Shown here piece after piece: positions 1-13,300 of a DNA stretch of 64,000 nt. Location: assembly GCA_947650365.1 (NCBI GenBank), contig OX393549.1:13313297-13377296 (forward strand). Direction: 5' to 3'. Position numbers and translations under genes: made by a program. The stretch's first letter is position 1, and each line of letters begins with the position of its first letter. The DNA comes from Chamaelirium japonicum. Taxonomy: Eukaryota > Streptophyta > Magnoliopsida > Liliales > Melanthiaceae. A model generated the notes under the pieces. The model made no database searches. It saw only the letters and a list, made by a program, of their open reading frames with translations, and was not told where the DNA came from.

Positions 1-337
1 AGTGGTATCACTTGTTTGACTAAAGGGGAGGTGGTAATAGAAGACCTCAAAGGGCTAAATAGTTATTCAATCAGCGTCATTCTTCACTTAGAAATGTCAT
101 TGAGTGATATTTCGGCATATTGAAGGTGTGCTTTCCAATTCTGAAGTTAATGCCACCATATCCACTACATCATCAAAGGCTTATTGTGGCAGCATGCTGT
201 ATAATACATATCTATTTATGGATTGAGAGAGAGATGGATGGAATATCTGCCCGATTTGAAGGTGAAGATGTAGTATAGCAGCTAAAGATGGCCCCACAGA
301 GCATGTTGGAATCTCTCTCAAAAAATTATTTTAAATA
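1..337. other. Unassigned single-copy-looking sequence
   Basis: No coding frame, repeat or motif that I can support. Confidence 0.3.
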
Positions 338-537
338 TATTGTTTTAGTTTTGTGTTGCCAAACGAGATTCTTGGATTCTCTACTCCAAGAATCTCTAAA
401 GCAGACTGATTTGCCAAACATGATTTTAAAATTCTGAGCTCCAAAGAAATAAGATTTTGGAATCTCAGAATCTGCTTTTCTGTTTCTGGGATTCTAGCTC
501 CAAAAATCCCAGAATCAAAATCCTATCCAAACAGGGC
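338..537. mobile_element. Tourist-like MITE remnant
   Basis: The segment ends in TCCAAACAGGGCC, resembling a Tourist (PIF/Harbinger) terminal repeat, and is internally palindromic, with CTTGGATTCT facing the reverse of itself and AAAATCCCAGAATC facing GGGATTCTAG. The matching left end is not clear. It abuts the first satellite unit. Confidence 0.35.
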
Positions 538-2865
538 CTTAGAGGGTGTTTTTGGGAGGAATGTTTGATTGTATATAATTTACATAAGGTTGTCGGGTGG
601 GGGTTCAAAAAAAATATGGAGCGGTTTTGGCTACCTAAATATAGGGAGTCTAGTTGCAATCCCAAAAATAGATAGCACATTGCGAGGCTCTTATAGGGTG
701 TTTTAGGGAAAAGGGCTTGATTGTATATAATTTACTTAAGGATATCGGGTGGCGGTTCAAAAAAAAATAGAGCGGTTTTGGCTCCCTAAATATAGGGAGT
801 CTAGTAGCAATCCCAAAAATAGAGAGGCATATTGCGAGGCTCTTAGAGAGTGTTTTAGGGAGGAGTGCTTAATTTATATATAATTTATTTATGATTTTAG
901 GGTTTTTTTAGGAGGCAATGATGAGGCTCTTAGAGGGTGTTTTTGGGAGGAATGCTCGATTGTATATAATTTACTTAAGGTTATCGGGTGGTCTTCAATA
1001 AAATATGGAAGCTATTTTAGGGAGCGATTTTGGCTCCCCAAATATAGGGAAGCACTTAGTAAGGATCCTGGTAGGTGTTTTAGGGAGGAGTGCATAATTT
1101 GTATATAATTTACTAATACTTATCTGGAGGGTGTCCTGAGAAATTAGGGAGCAATTTTGGCTCCCTAAATATTAGGAGTTTGGTAGAAATCCCAAAATAA
1201 GGAGGCATATGATAAGGCAGTTGAAAGGTGATTAGGAAATGAGTGCTCAATTTGTATATAATTTATTTTAGGTTGTCTGGTGGGGGTCTTGATAAAATAG
1301 GGAGCGGTTTTGGTGCCCCAATTGTAAAATGTCTGGTAGCAATCTTAAAAATAGGAAAGCACATTGCTAGTTCCTTTGAGGATATTTTTAGGAGGATGTT
1401 TGATTTGTGTTTAATTTAATTATGATTAACAGGTAGGAATCCTAAGAAAATAGGAAATCATTTTGGCACTCCAAATATAGGGAGTCAGGTAACTATCCTA
1501 AAAATATAGAGGCACATTATGAGGCTCTTGGAGGGAGTTTTAGGGATAACTACTCGATTTGTAAATTATTTTACGTACAATTATTGGGTGAGGGTCCTGA
1601 GAAAAAAAAGATCGATTTTGGCTACCCAAATATAAGGAGTCTGGTAATGATCCTAAAAGGATAGAGGCACGTGGTGAGTATCTTAAAGGTTATTTTGGGA
1701 AGGAGTGCTCGATTTGTATATAATTTATTTATGGTTGTCGTGTGAGTGTCCTAAAAAAATAGGAAGTGATTTTGGTTTCCCAAAAATAAAGAGTCTGGTG
1801 GCAATATTAAAAAGGTTGACACATTTTGAGCCTATTTGTAGTGTATTTTGAGGAGGAGTGCTCGATTTGTATATAATTAAAATTTGATTATCGGATGGGG
1901 GGTCTTAAGAAAGTACGGAAGCATAAGAGACTCTTGGAGGGTGTTTATAGAAGGAGTGCTCGATTTGTATATAATTTAGTTATGATTATCGGGTTGGAGC
2001 CTTGAGAAATTAGGAGCGATTTTGGCTCCCCAAATATAGGGAGTCTAGTAGCGTTCCCAAAAATAATGAGGCGATAGCGAGGCTCTTAGGGGATATTTTT
2101 GGGAGGAATGCTCGATTGTATATAATTTACTTAAGGTTGATGGGTGGGGGTTCAAAAAAAATCTGGAGCGATTTTGGCTCCCTAAATATAGGGAGTCTAA
2201 TAGTAATCCAAAAAATAGACATTATATTGTGAGGCTCTCAGAGGGTGTTTTAGGGAGGAGTGTTTGATTTATATATAATTTACTAATAATTTTAGGGTGT
2301 TTTTGGGAGGCAATGGCGAGGCTCTAAGAGGGTATTTTTGGGAGAAATACTCGATTATATATAATTTACTTAAGGTTGTCCGGTGGGGGTTCGAAAAAAA
2401 TATAGAGCGATTTTAGCTCCCTAAATATTAGGACTCTAGTAGCAATCCCAAAAATAAAGAGCATATTATGAGACTATTAGTGGGTATTGTAAGGAGAAAT
2501 GCTCGATTGTATATAATTTACTTAAGGTTGCTAGGTGGGGGTTCAAAAAAAATATGGAGCGATTTTGGCTCCCTAAATATAAGGAGTCTAGTAGCAATCC
2601 CAAAAATAGAGAGGCATATTGCGAGGTTCTTAGAGGATGTTTTAGGGATAAGTGCTTGATTTATATATAATTTACTTATGATTATAGGGTATTTTTGGGA
2701 GGCAAAGGCGAGTCTTTTAGAGGGTGATTTTGGGAGGAATGCTTGATTTTTTATAATTTACTTAAGGTTGTCGGGTAGGGGTTTAAAAAAAATATGGAGC
2801 AATTTTACCTCCCTATATATAGAGAGTCTAGTAGCAATCCCAAAAATAGAAAGCATATTGCGAGG
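538..2865. repeat. Satellite array, left block
   Basis: Tandem units share the core GAGGCTCTTAGAGGGTGTTT, then GTATATAATTTACTT, a run of A after GGTTC, and a dyad (consensus CTCCCTAAATATAGGGAG). Long units are about 152 bp and short ones about 90 bp. The middle (about 1000-2075) has more diverged units with longer spacing. No gene is present; the short frames are products of the repeat. Confidence 0.9.
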
Positions 2866-4890
2866 TGTTGTCATTACATTTATACATGTTTTTTTTGTTG
2901 ATTTGCTATGCGTTATCGACCGCAAATCACATACCTCCTTTAATTTATACATAAATGACATTGCAAAATACAAATCCATGTGATGTTAACAATATATTGC
3001 ATCATATTACATATTTGTGCCATAATTCTATTTTACAAAGGATAATGGATTTCTTTTCGCATAAAAATCTTAAAATAGATCACTATCGGTCTTCTACATA
3101 AAACCTTCACATTACACAGACCTCATACTTCACATGCCTGAATGGTCAATTATCAATTTCCATCGTTTTTTACTATGAGGAACTGACATGTATCATTTTG
3201 TGTTTGTTTCACAGTAAATGGGATTCGTCATCATCACATGTAGCTACAGTGGAGCGCAACTATACATTCGTCATCATCACAATATATACTTCAGTAGCAA
3301 CAATAGGCGCACGTGGAGGAAATACCATAAAGGAGATGCACCCGAACTCGGAATACACCCGAACCTGCCACCTTTTCTCTCTCCTCTAGTTCTTCCTTTT
3401 ATCCGTCTTGTCTTTTCCTTTTCTTTCTCCTTTCTTTTCTCTCTCTTAATTTTAGCCATTCTTAAAACCATCTCACCTAACCTCTTAGCCATCTAGCATA
3501 GCACCCGACCAACTCTCGGATCCAACCTTACCATCACCTGAGACCGAATCTAGTAGGTCTATCCGGCTCTACATGTCCAAGACCCTCCATACATCAGCTA
3601 TGCATGTCACCTAATTAAAATTGACACACATCATAGCCGTGCATGCACAAGCACAAACCCAACTCTAGCCGAAGTTCATCATCTACATGCAGTCACAATA
3701 CCCCATCCCTCAAGCATCGTAGACGTCTGTGCACCTGTCACAACCAACACTTGATCACAACTGTCCATTTCATAATAACCAAGCAATCGCTGATGAGCAT
3801 AACAACGTTACATGCATAGAACCCATTCATATTATCTTTCCTTAACTCACGTCCTGATCATTTGCATGTATATTAATTTCCCAACAACTCTCTCTTTCTC
3901 TCTCTCTCTCTCTCTAAATAATTCTCCATTTTATTATCCCATTTAAAAAAACACATTACACCTTCTCCATCTCATCAAATCGCAGCCGTCCATTCCACTT
4001 CTCCATCCCGTGCATCAGACCCGGCCCAAACCCGAGCCATGCACGCACCCGAGATTCTCTCTCTAGACCTTTACCCGAACCCCCTCTCATATGAACCGCT
4101 GCATCTACTCTCTCTCTCTCTCTAAAATCTGAAGCGAAACCATCTTTCCAAAATTCATCACAGCCGTTCCTTGGACCCATGCAGCCATCAACCAATCTCC
4201 TCACTCCATCCCTTACCATACACAATCCCCACAATCGGCACTTGATCACAGCCTTTCAATGCATCCAATGCATGCATGCAAAATAAAAAAATAAAAAAAA
4301 AAAACAAACCCATGCAGCTGTCCACCTCTCTCTCTCTCTTAAAAACCGAGAGCCATTCAAGCCATGCAAATCCAACATCTCCCATATTTATGAGCATATT
4401 CATTTCCATATCTGAAGCCCCATCGCAGCCGTCCATGCCAACCCATACGTTGCATACACCCAAAACCAACTCCTTTCCCATGTGAACCCAGCCATGCATC
4501 CATCACAGCCCTCCATTTCACCAAGCCATGCATGATCGATGTTTCCATTCGACCCGGCCAGATCTCTTCTTTCTCTAAAACTTGGACGTGATCCTCTCTT
4601 TCCATATCTCTCATTTTCTCTCTCTAGATCTGATAATCACAGCCATCCTTTCCTAACCGATCTTCTCTCTCTCCTACTCGATCGTCTTTCTCTCTCTAGA
4701 TCCTCCCCCTAAAAATCTGCTGACACCCTATTTTATCTCTCTAAAACCTGATCTCTCTCTATCTCTCTCACCGAGCCATGCAAGCACAAACCCGACCCGA
4801 TCCTACCGCCTAACCATCCACGATTCCCTCCGGATTTCTTTTTCCAGATTTTCTCCCTCACAATCCCGATCGCACTCTCTTTCTCATGCA

Positions 4891-4927
<37 letters not shown>

Positions 4928-5507
4928 CCTCCTCTATCTCTCTCTTAAAAGCCCCTCTTTATTTCCTCCTCCTTTCTCTCATCTCTTTCCTTTTCCTCTC
5001 CACTCTCTAAAACCGTCCAAGCCCAACTCTATCTCTCTAGATCTTACCGTCCACAACCATCTCTCTCTTTATTTCCCTCAATTAAATTCCTATAATAATC
5101 CATGCATAGACACCCCGACCGGATCCCTTGTATATTTCTTTTCTTAAGAGCCATGCAGGGTTATAAATGTGTTCTTTATTCTCTCATTTACTCCCCTTTT
5201 CATTCATACCATAAAAACCCATGCAAGCTAACATCCGACCCTTTCTCTCTCTAGACTTGATCCCAATCGATCGGTTCTCCTCGCGATTGCCCTCTACATA
5301 CACCTATGCATGATCAAATCCCCATCTTATGACTACTCCATCCCATGCACAACTCATACCCGAGATCCCTTCTTAAATATCCAGCCACCAAATCACATCC
5401 CTTCTCTCCTTCTCCCTCAATTCCTTCCCCTTTTATTTTTCCTTTACTTCATACCAATAAAAGACTATTTACCAAATACTACGCCTTGGGGAGCAAGCTA
5501 CAAGCCG

Positions 5508-5710
5508 CTATAAATAGAGGGACATGGGCATGAGAGGATCATAATCAGGATCAGTTGAGTTTTTTCCATAGAGTTATCTTCAATTGTTGTTTGTAGAGCG
5601 GGTGCGAAGCAAGAGCATAGAAATATTGTAATTTCTGAAGAAGGGTTTTCAAAGTAGTGGGTGTAACATTTTTTCTTCGATTCAATAAAATCGTCTTTTA
5701 TTTATATTTT
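5508..5710 (+). promoter_or_regulatory. LTR promoter and polyadenylation region
   Basis: CTATAAATAG at 5508-5517 is followed about 170 bp later by CAATAAAATCG and a T-rich stretch, the order expected for the end of U3, the R region and the start of U5. Confidence 0.5.
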
Positions 5711-5772
5711 CTTGCACGTAGTCTTCTCTTTCTGCAATGTTTAGTTTTATTAATTTTTCTGTTAGCATTCAA

Positions 5773-5825
5773 ACCATGGCCGGCTAAACTCCCTCCCGCC
5801 AGGGAGAGGGGTTCAATGCCATGGT
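5773..5825. repeat. 53-bp stem-loop in the U5-like part of the solo LTR
   Basis: ACCATGG at the left pairs with CCATGGT at the right, and an inner CTCCCT pairs with AGGGAG across a short CCCGCC loop. A related half, TACCATGGCTACCAAACCCC, recurs near 6225. Confidence 0.5.
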
Positions 5826-6485
5826 AAATATTTAGTTCGTCTCTTGCATTTTATTCTTGATTGTACTTAACGTTAATGCCTCTTTATTAATTGAATTTAG
5901 TTCTTAAGTGAGAACGAAGCTCACCCGTGTTTCCATTCAATTGGGATTCGGGTGATACTTCAACACTCAAATATTAAATCATTAACTAAGATGGCTAAGA
6001 TTTTTATCATTATTTTTATCTAATTTTCATTATATAAATTTTCGCAATTGAATTAGTTTTACTTCTTCACTATAAGAAGAGTTCTATTCATAATATTATG
6101 AATATTATATAATAAAATTAGATAAAGGGGGCTTTCACTCTATATTTTCCACTTAAGTCGGTAAAAATTCCGCTCTCAAGTGTGGACTAAAAAGAATAAC
6201 ATTGCAAGAGAACTTTACTCCATACCATGGCTACCAAACCCCTCTCCTGGGCGGATTTGTCTTCTGATAATCCTTTTATTTAAATCTCTAGTTTTCGTTT
6301 TGCTTCTTAAAACAAAGCATCTTCAAAATAGTTTCACTTGTGATCTCTTTTCTCTAGGCATCTAATTACGTATGGTTCGATCCTTACTTGCCCTTTACTT
6401 TTAAAGTTCTCTGAGTTATATATGCAGGTATTGAAAATTTTTGAAAATTACTTCACTCCAACGATAAACAAAGAAGTAGTTATCA

Positions 6486-9400
6486 CGAGGCTCTTAGAGG
6501 GTGTTTTAGGGAAGAGTTCCCGATCGTATATAATTTTCATAAGGTTGTCGGGTGTGTGTTAAAAAAAAATTTGGAGTGATTTTGGCACCTTAAATATATG
6601 GAGTCTAGCATTAATCCCAAAAATGGAGAGCATGTTGCGAGGCTCTTAGAGAGTGTTTTAGGGAGGTGTGCTTGATTTATATATAATTTACTTATGATTT
6701 TAGGGTATTTTTGGGAGGCAATGGCGAAGCACTTAGAGGGTGTTTTTGGGAGGAATACTCAATTATATATAATTTACTTAAGGTTATTGGGTGGGGGTTC
6801 AAAAAAAGAACAGAGCGGTTTTGGCTCCCTAAATACAGGGTGTCTAGTAGATATCCCAAAAATAGATAGCATATTGCAAGACCCTTAGAGGGTGTTTTAG
6901 GGAGGAGTACTCGATTGTATATAATTTACTTTAGGTTGTCGGGTGGAGGTTCAAAAAAAATATGGAGAGATTTTGGCTTCGTAAATATAGTGTCTAGTAG
7001 CAATCCAAAAAATAGATAGGCATATTGCGTGGCTCTTAAAGGGTATTTTAGGGAGGAGTGCTTGATTTATATATAATTTATTTATGATTTTAAAGTGTTT
7101 TTTGGAGGCAATGGCGAGGCTCTTAGAGGGTGTTTTTAGGAGGAATGCTCGATTGTATATAATTTACTTAAGGTTGTCGGTTGGGGTTAAAAAAAATATG
7201 GAGCGGTTTTGGATCCCTAAATATAGGGAGTCTAGTAAAAATCCCAAAAATAGAGAGCATATTGTGAGGCTCTTCGAGGGTGTTTTTTGGAGGAGTGCTC
7301 TATATAATTTACTTATGGTTGTCAAGTGGGGGTACAAAAAAAAAATAGAGCGGTTTTGGCTCCCTAAATATAGGGAGTCTAGTAGCAATCCCAAAAATAG
7401 AGAGGCATATTGCGAGGCTTTTTGAGAGAATTTTAGGGATAAGTGCTTGATTTATATATAATTTACTTATAATTTTAGGGTGTTTTTGGTAGGCAATGGT
7501 GAGGCACTTAGAGGATGTTTTTGGGAGGAATGCTCAATTGTATATAATTTACTTATGGTTGTCGGGTGGGGGTTCAAAAAAAATATGAAGTTGTTTTGGC
7601 TCCCTAAATATTGGGAGTCTAGTAGCAATACCAAAATAGATATCATATTGCGAGGCTCTTAGAGTGTGTTTTAGAGAGAAGTGCTCGATTATATATAATT
7701 TACTTAAGGTTATCGGGTAGAGGTTCAAAAAAAATATGAAGTAATTTTTGCTCCCTAATAAATGGAGTCTAGTAGCAATCCCAAAAATAGATGGGCATAT
7801 TGTGAGGCTCTTAGAGGGTGTTTTAGAGATGACTGCATGATTTATATATAATTTACTTATGATTTTAAGGTGTTTTTGGGAGGCAATTGCAAGGCTCTTA
7901 GAGGGAGTTTTTTTGGAGGAATGCTTGATTGTATATAATTTTCTTAGGGTGGGGGTTCAAAAAAATTATGGAGTATTTTTGGCACCCTAAATATAGGGAG
8001 TCTAGTGACAATCCCAAAAATAGAGAGCATATTGCGAGGCTCTTAGAGGGTGTTTTAGGAAGGAGTGCTCGAGTGCATATAATTTACTTAAGGTTATCAG
8101 GTGGTGGTTCAAAAAAAATATGGAGCAGTTTTGGCTCCCTTAATATAGGGAGTTTAGTAGCAATCCTAAAAATAGAGCGGCATATTATGATGTTATTAGA
8201 TAGTCTTTTAGGGAGGAGTGCTTGAATTATATATATAATTTACATATGATTTTAGGGTGTTTTGGGAGGCAATGGTGAGGCTCTTAGAGGGTGTTTTTGG
8301 AAGGAATGTCTGATTGTATATAAATTACTTAAGATTATCGGGTAGGGGTTCAAAATAAATATGAAGTTGCTTTGGCTCCCTAAATATAGGGAGTCTAGTA
8401 GCAATCCTCAAAATAAAGTGCATATTACGAGGCTTTTATAGTGTGTTTTAGGGAGGAGTGCTCGATTGTATATAATTTACTTAAGGTTGTCGGGTGGGGG
8501 TTCAAAAATAATATGGAGCGGTTTTGGATCCCTAAATATAAGGAGTCTAGTAACAATCCCAAAAATAGAGACGCATATTGTGAGGCTTTTAGAGGGTGTT
8601 TTAGGAAGGAGTTCTTAATTTATATATAATTTACTTATGATTTTATTGTGTTTTTGTGAGGCAATGGCAAGGCTCTTAAAGGGTATTTTTGGGTGGAATG
8701 CTCGATTGTATATAATTTACGTAAGGTTGTTGAGTGGGGTTTCAAAAAAAATATGGAGCAATTTTGGCTCCCTAAAATATAGGAAGTCTAGTAGCAATCC
8801 CAAAAATAGAGAGCATATTGTGAGGCTCTTAGAAGGTGTTTTAGGGAGGAGTGCTCGATTATATATAATTTACTTGAGGTTGTCGGGTGGAGGTTCAAAA
8901 AAAATATGGAGCGGTTTTGGCTCCCTAAATATAAGGAGTCTAGTAGCAATCTCAAAAATAGCGAGGCATATTGCAAGGCTCTTAGAGGGTGTTTTAGGGA
9001 GGAGTGCTTGATTTATATAGAATTTACTTATGATTTTAGGGTATTTTTGGGAGGCAATGGCGAGACTCGTAGAGGGTGTTTTGGGGAGGAATTCTTAATT
9101 GTATATAATTTACGTAAGGTTATCGCGTTGGGGTTCAAAAAAAATATAGAGCGATTTTGGCTCCCTAAATATAGGGAGCCTAATAACAATCCCAAAAATA
9201 GAGAGCATATTGTAAGGCTCTTAGATGGTGTTTTAGGAAGGAGTGCTTGATTGTATATAATTTACTTAAGATTGTCGGGTGGGGGTTCAAAAAAAATATA
9301 GAGAGCAGTTTTGGCTCCCTAAATATAAGGAGTCTAGTAATAATACCAAAAATAGAAAGGCATATTGCGAGGCTCTTAGAGGGTGTTTTAGAGAGGAGTG

Positions 9401-12400
9401 CTAGATTTATATATAATTTACTTATGATTTTAGGGTGTTTTTGGGAGGCAATGGCGAGGCTCTTCGAGGGTGTTTTTGGGAGGACTGCTCGATTGTATAT
9501 AATTTACTTTAGGTTTTCGGGTGAGGATTCAAAAAAAATATGGAGCGGTTTTGGCTTTCTATATATATGAAGTCTAGTAGCAATCCCAAAAATAAAGAGC
9601 ATATTGTGAGGCTCTTATATGGTGTTTTAGGGAGGAGTGCTCGATTGTATATAATTTACTTAAGGCTGTCGGGTGGGGGTTCAAAAAAAATATGTAGCGG
9701 TTTTGGCTTCCTAATTATATAAAGTCTAGTAGCAATCCCAAAAATAGAGAGGTATATTGCGAGGCTCTTAGAGGGTGTTTTAGGCAAGAGTGCTTGATTT
9801 TATGTATAATTTACTTATGATTATAGGGTATTTTTGGGAGGTAATGGTGAGGCTCTTAGAGGGTATTTTTTGGATGAATGCTCGATTATATATAATTTAC
9901 TTAAGGTTGTCGGGTGGGGGTTCAAAAAAAATATAGAAGCGATTTTATGGAGTGATTTTGGCTTCCCAAATATAGGTAATCACTTAATGAGGATCCTAGT
10001 GGGTGTTTTATGAAGGAGTGCATATTTTGTATATAAATTACTTGTACTTATCGGATGGGGTTCCTAAGAAATTAGGGAACGAATTTCAGTCCCCAAATAT
10101 AAGGAGTTTGGCAGATATCCCAAAATAGGGAGGCATATGATGAGGCTTTAGAAGGGTGTTTAGGGGAGGAGTTCTTAATTTATATATAATTTATTTTAGG
10201 TTGTCAGGTTGGGTTCCTGAGAAAATAGGGAGCGATTTTGGAGCCCTAATTGTAGAAAGTCTGGTAGTGATCTTAAAAATAGGAAAGCGCATTGCAAGTC
10301 CCTTGGAGGATGGTTTAGGGAGAATTTTTTATTTATGTATAATTTACTTATGATTGATAGGTAGGGATCCTAAAAAAATAGGGAACCATTATGGCACTCC
10401 AAATATAGGGAGTCTAGTAGCTATCCTAAAAATATAGAGGCACATTACGAGGCTTTTGGAGGGTGTATTAGGGATAACTGCTCAATTTGTAAATTATTTT
10501 ACTTACAATTGTTAAGTAGGTGTTCTGAAGTAATATAGATCGATTTTGGCTATCCAAATGTAAGGAGTCTGGTAACGATCCCAAAAGTATGGAGTCATAT
10601 GGTTGGGATCTTGAAGGTTATTTTGGGAAGGAGTGCTCGATTTGTATATAATTTACTTATGGTTATTGTGTGAGTGTCCTAAAAAAATAGGAAGTAATTT
10701 TGGTTCCCAAATATAAGGATTCTAGGATCAATATTAAAATTGGTTAGCACATATCAAGCCTTTTTATAGGGTATTTTGAGAAGAAGTGTTTGATTTGTAT
10801 ATAATTTACTTTTAATTATCGGGTGAGGGATCCTAAGAAAGTAGGGAAGTACATAACAAGACTCTTGGAGGATGTTTATAGAAGGAATTCTCAATTTGTA
10901 TATAATTTAGTTATGATTATTGGGTTGGAGCCTTGACAAATTGGGAGTGATTTTGACTCCCCAAATATAGGGAGTCTAGTAGTGATCCCAAAAATAAGGA
11001 GACAATGGTGAGGCTCTTAGAGGGTATTTTTGGGAGGAATGCTCGATTGTATATAATTTACTTAAGGTTGTCGTGTGGGGGTTCAAAAAAAATATGGAGC
11101 TGTTTTGGCTCCCTAAATATAGGGAGTCAAGTAGCAATCCCAAAAATAGAGATGCATATTGCGAGACACTTAGAGGGTGTTTTAGGGACGAGTGCTTGAT
11201 TTATATATAATTTAATTATGATTTTTGGGTATTTTTGGGAGGCAATGGTGAGGCTCTTTGTGGGTATTTTTAGGAGAAATGCTCGATTGTATATAATTTA
11301 CTTAAGGTTTTTAGGTGGGGGTTCAAAAAAAATATGGAGCTTTATTGGCTCCCAAAATATAGAGAGTCTAGTAGCAATCCCAAAAATAGAGAGCATATTG
11401 CGAGGCTCTTAAAGGGTGTTTTAGGGAGTAGTGTTTGATTGTATATAATTTACTTAAGGTTGTCGGGTGGGGGTTCAAAAAAAATATGGAGCGGTTTTGG
11501 CTCCCTGAATATAGAGAGTCTAGTAGCAATCCCAAAAATAGAGAGGCATATTGCGAGGCTCTTATAGGGTGTTTTAGGAAGGAGTGCTTGATTTATATAT
11601 AATTTATTTATGATTTTAGGTTATTTTTGGGAGGCAATGGCGAGGCTCTTAGAGGGTGTTTTTGGTAGAAATGCTCAATTGTGTATAATTTACTTAAGTT
11701 TTTTGGGTGGGGGTTCAAAAAAAATATGGAGCGATTTTTGCTCCCTAAATATAGGGAGTCTAGTGGCAATCCCAAAAATAGAGAGCAAATTGTGAGGCTC
11801 TTAGAGGGTGTTTTAGAGAGGAGTGCTCGATTGTATATAATTTACTTAAGGTTGTCGAGTGGGGGGTTCAAAAAAAATATGGTTGATTTTGGCTCCCTAA
11901 ATATAGGGAGTATAGTAGTAATCGCAAAAATAGTGAGGCATATTACGAGGCTCTTAGAGGGTGTTTTAGATATGAGTGCTTGATTTATATATAATTTACT
12001 TATGATTTTAGGGTGTTTTTGGGAGGCAATGGTGATGCTCTTAGAAGTTGTTTTTGGGAGGAATGCTCGATTATATATAATTTACTTAAGGTTGTCAGGT
12101 GGGGGTTCAAAAAAAATATGGAAGCGGTTTTATGGAGCAATTTTGGCTCGCCACATTACGAGGCTCTTGAACGGTGTTTTAGGGATGACTGCTCGATTTG
12201 TAAATTATTTTATTTACGGTTATTGGGTGGGAGTCCTGAAACGATAAAGATCAATTTTGGCTACCCAAATGTAATGAGTCCAGTAACAATCCCAAAAGTA
12301 TGGAGACATGTGATGAGGATCTTAAAGGTTATTTTAGGAAGGAATGCTCGATTTGAATATAATTTACTTATGGTTGTCGTGAGAGTGTTCTAAAAAATAG

Positions 12401-13300
12401 GAAGCAATTTTGGTTCCTTAAATATAAAGAGTCTGATAGCGATATTAAAATAGGTTGGTACATTTCCATCCTCTTTGTAGTGTATTTTGAGGAGGAGTGC
12501 TCGATTTGTATGTAATTTAGTTATGATTATCAGGTGGGAGCCTTGAGAAATTTGGAGCGACTTTGGCTCTCCAAGTATATAGGGTTTAGTAGCGATCCCA
12601 AAAATAAGGAGACAATGGCGAGGCTCTTAGAGGGTGTTTTTGGGAGGAATGCTTGATTATATATAATTTACTTAAGGTTGCGAGCAGGGCTTAAAAAAAA
12701 TATAGAGCGGTTTTGGCTCCCTAAATATAGGGAGTCTAGTAGCAATCCCAAAACTAGAGAGCATATTGTGAGGCTCCTAGATGGTGTTTTATGGAGGATT
12801 GCTCGATTGCATATAATTTACATAAGATTATCGGGTAGGGGTTCAAAAAAAATATGGAGCGGTTTTATCTCCCTAAATATAGGAAGTCTAGTAGAATCCC
12901 AAAATAGAGAGGCATATTGTGAGGCTCTTAGAGTGTGTTTTAGGGAGGAGTGCTTGATTTATATATAATTTATTTATGATTTTATGGTATTTTTGGGAGG
13001 CAATGGCGAGGCACTTAGAGGGTGTTTTTGAGAGGAATGCTCGATTATATATAATTTACTTAAGGTTGTCGGGTGGAGGTTCAAAAAAAATATTGAGCGG
13101 TTTTGGCTCCCTAAATATAGGGAGTCCAGTAGCAATCCTAAAAATATAGAGGAATATTATGAGACTCTTAGAGGGTATTTTAAGAAGTGCTTAATTTGTA
13201 TATAATTTACTTATGATTTTAGGATATTTTTGGAAGGCAATGATGAGGTTCTAAGAGGGTGTTTTTGGGAGGAATGCTCGATTATATATAATTTACTTAA
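6486..13300. repeat. Satellite array, right block, with higher-order structure
   Basis: The same units continue for 6.8 kb. Much of it has the order long-long-short (about 152, 152 and 90 bp), making a higher-order unit near 390 bp; for example the short-unit junction GGCAATGG recurs at about 7110, 7498 and 7887. A diverged block at about 9940-10985 matches the one at 1000-2075, and a third, internally deleted one lies near 12120-12600. Confidence 0.88.

Larger units (their letters stand above)
2866..6485 (+). mobile_element. Solo LTR (3.6 kb) inserted in the satellite array
   Basis: The insertion starts TGTTG, ends TTATCA, and is flanked by the direct repeat CGAGG (2861-2865 and 6486-6490) exactly where the satellite breaks off and resumes. 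It has a TATA box (5508-5517), a polyadenylation signal AATAAA (5684-5689) and a CT-rich upstream half (about 3890-5260), as expected for U3-R-U5. I see no protein domain and no second LTR. It could also be a very large LTR of a non-autonomous element. Confidence 0.7.

Noticed and set aside
538..13300. Interstitial telomere array
   Set aside because: TTAGGG appears inside satellite units but is never in tandem.
538..13300. CRISPR-like array of repeats and spacers
   Set aside because: Units are contiguous satellite monomers in a plant nuclear genome, with no constant-repeat, unique-spacer pattern.
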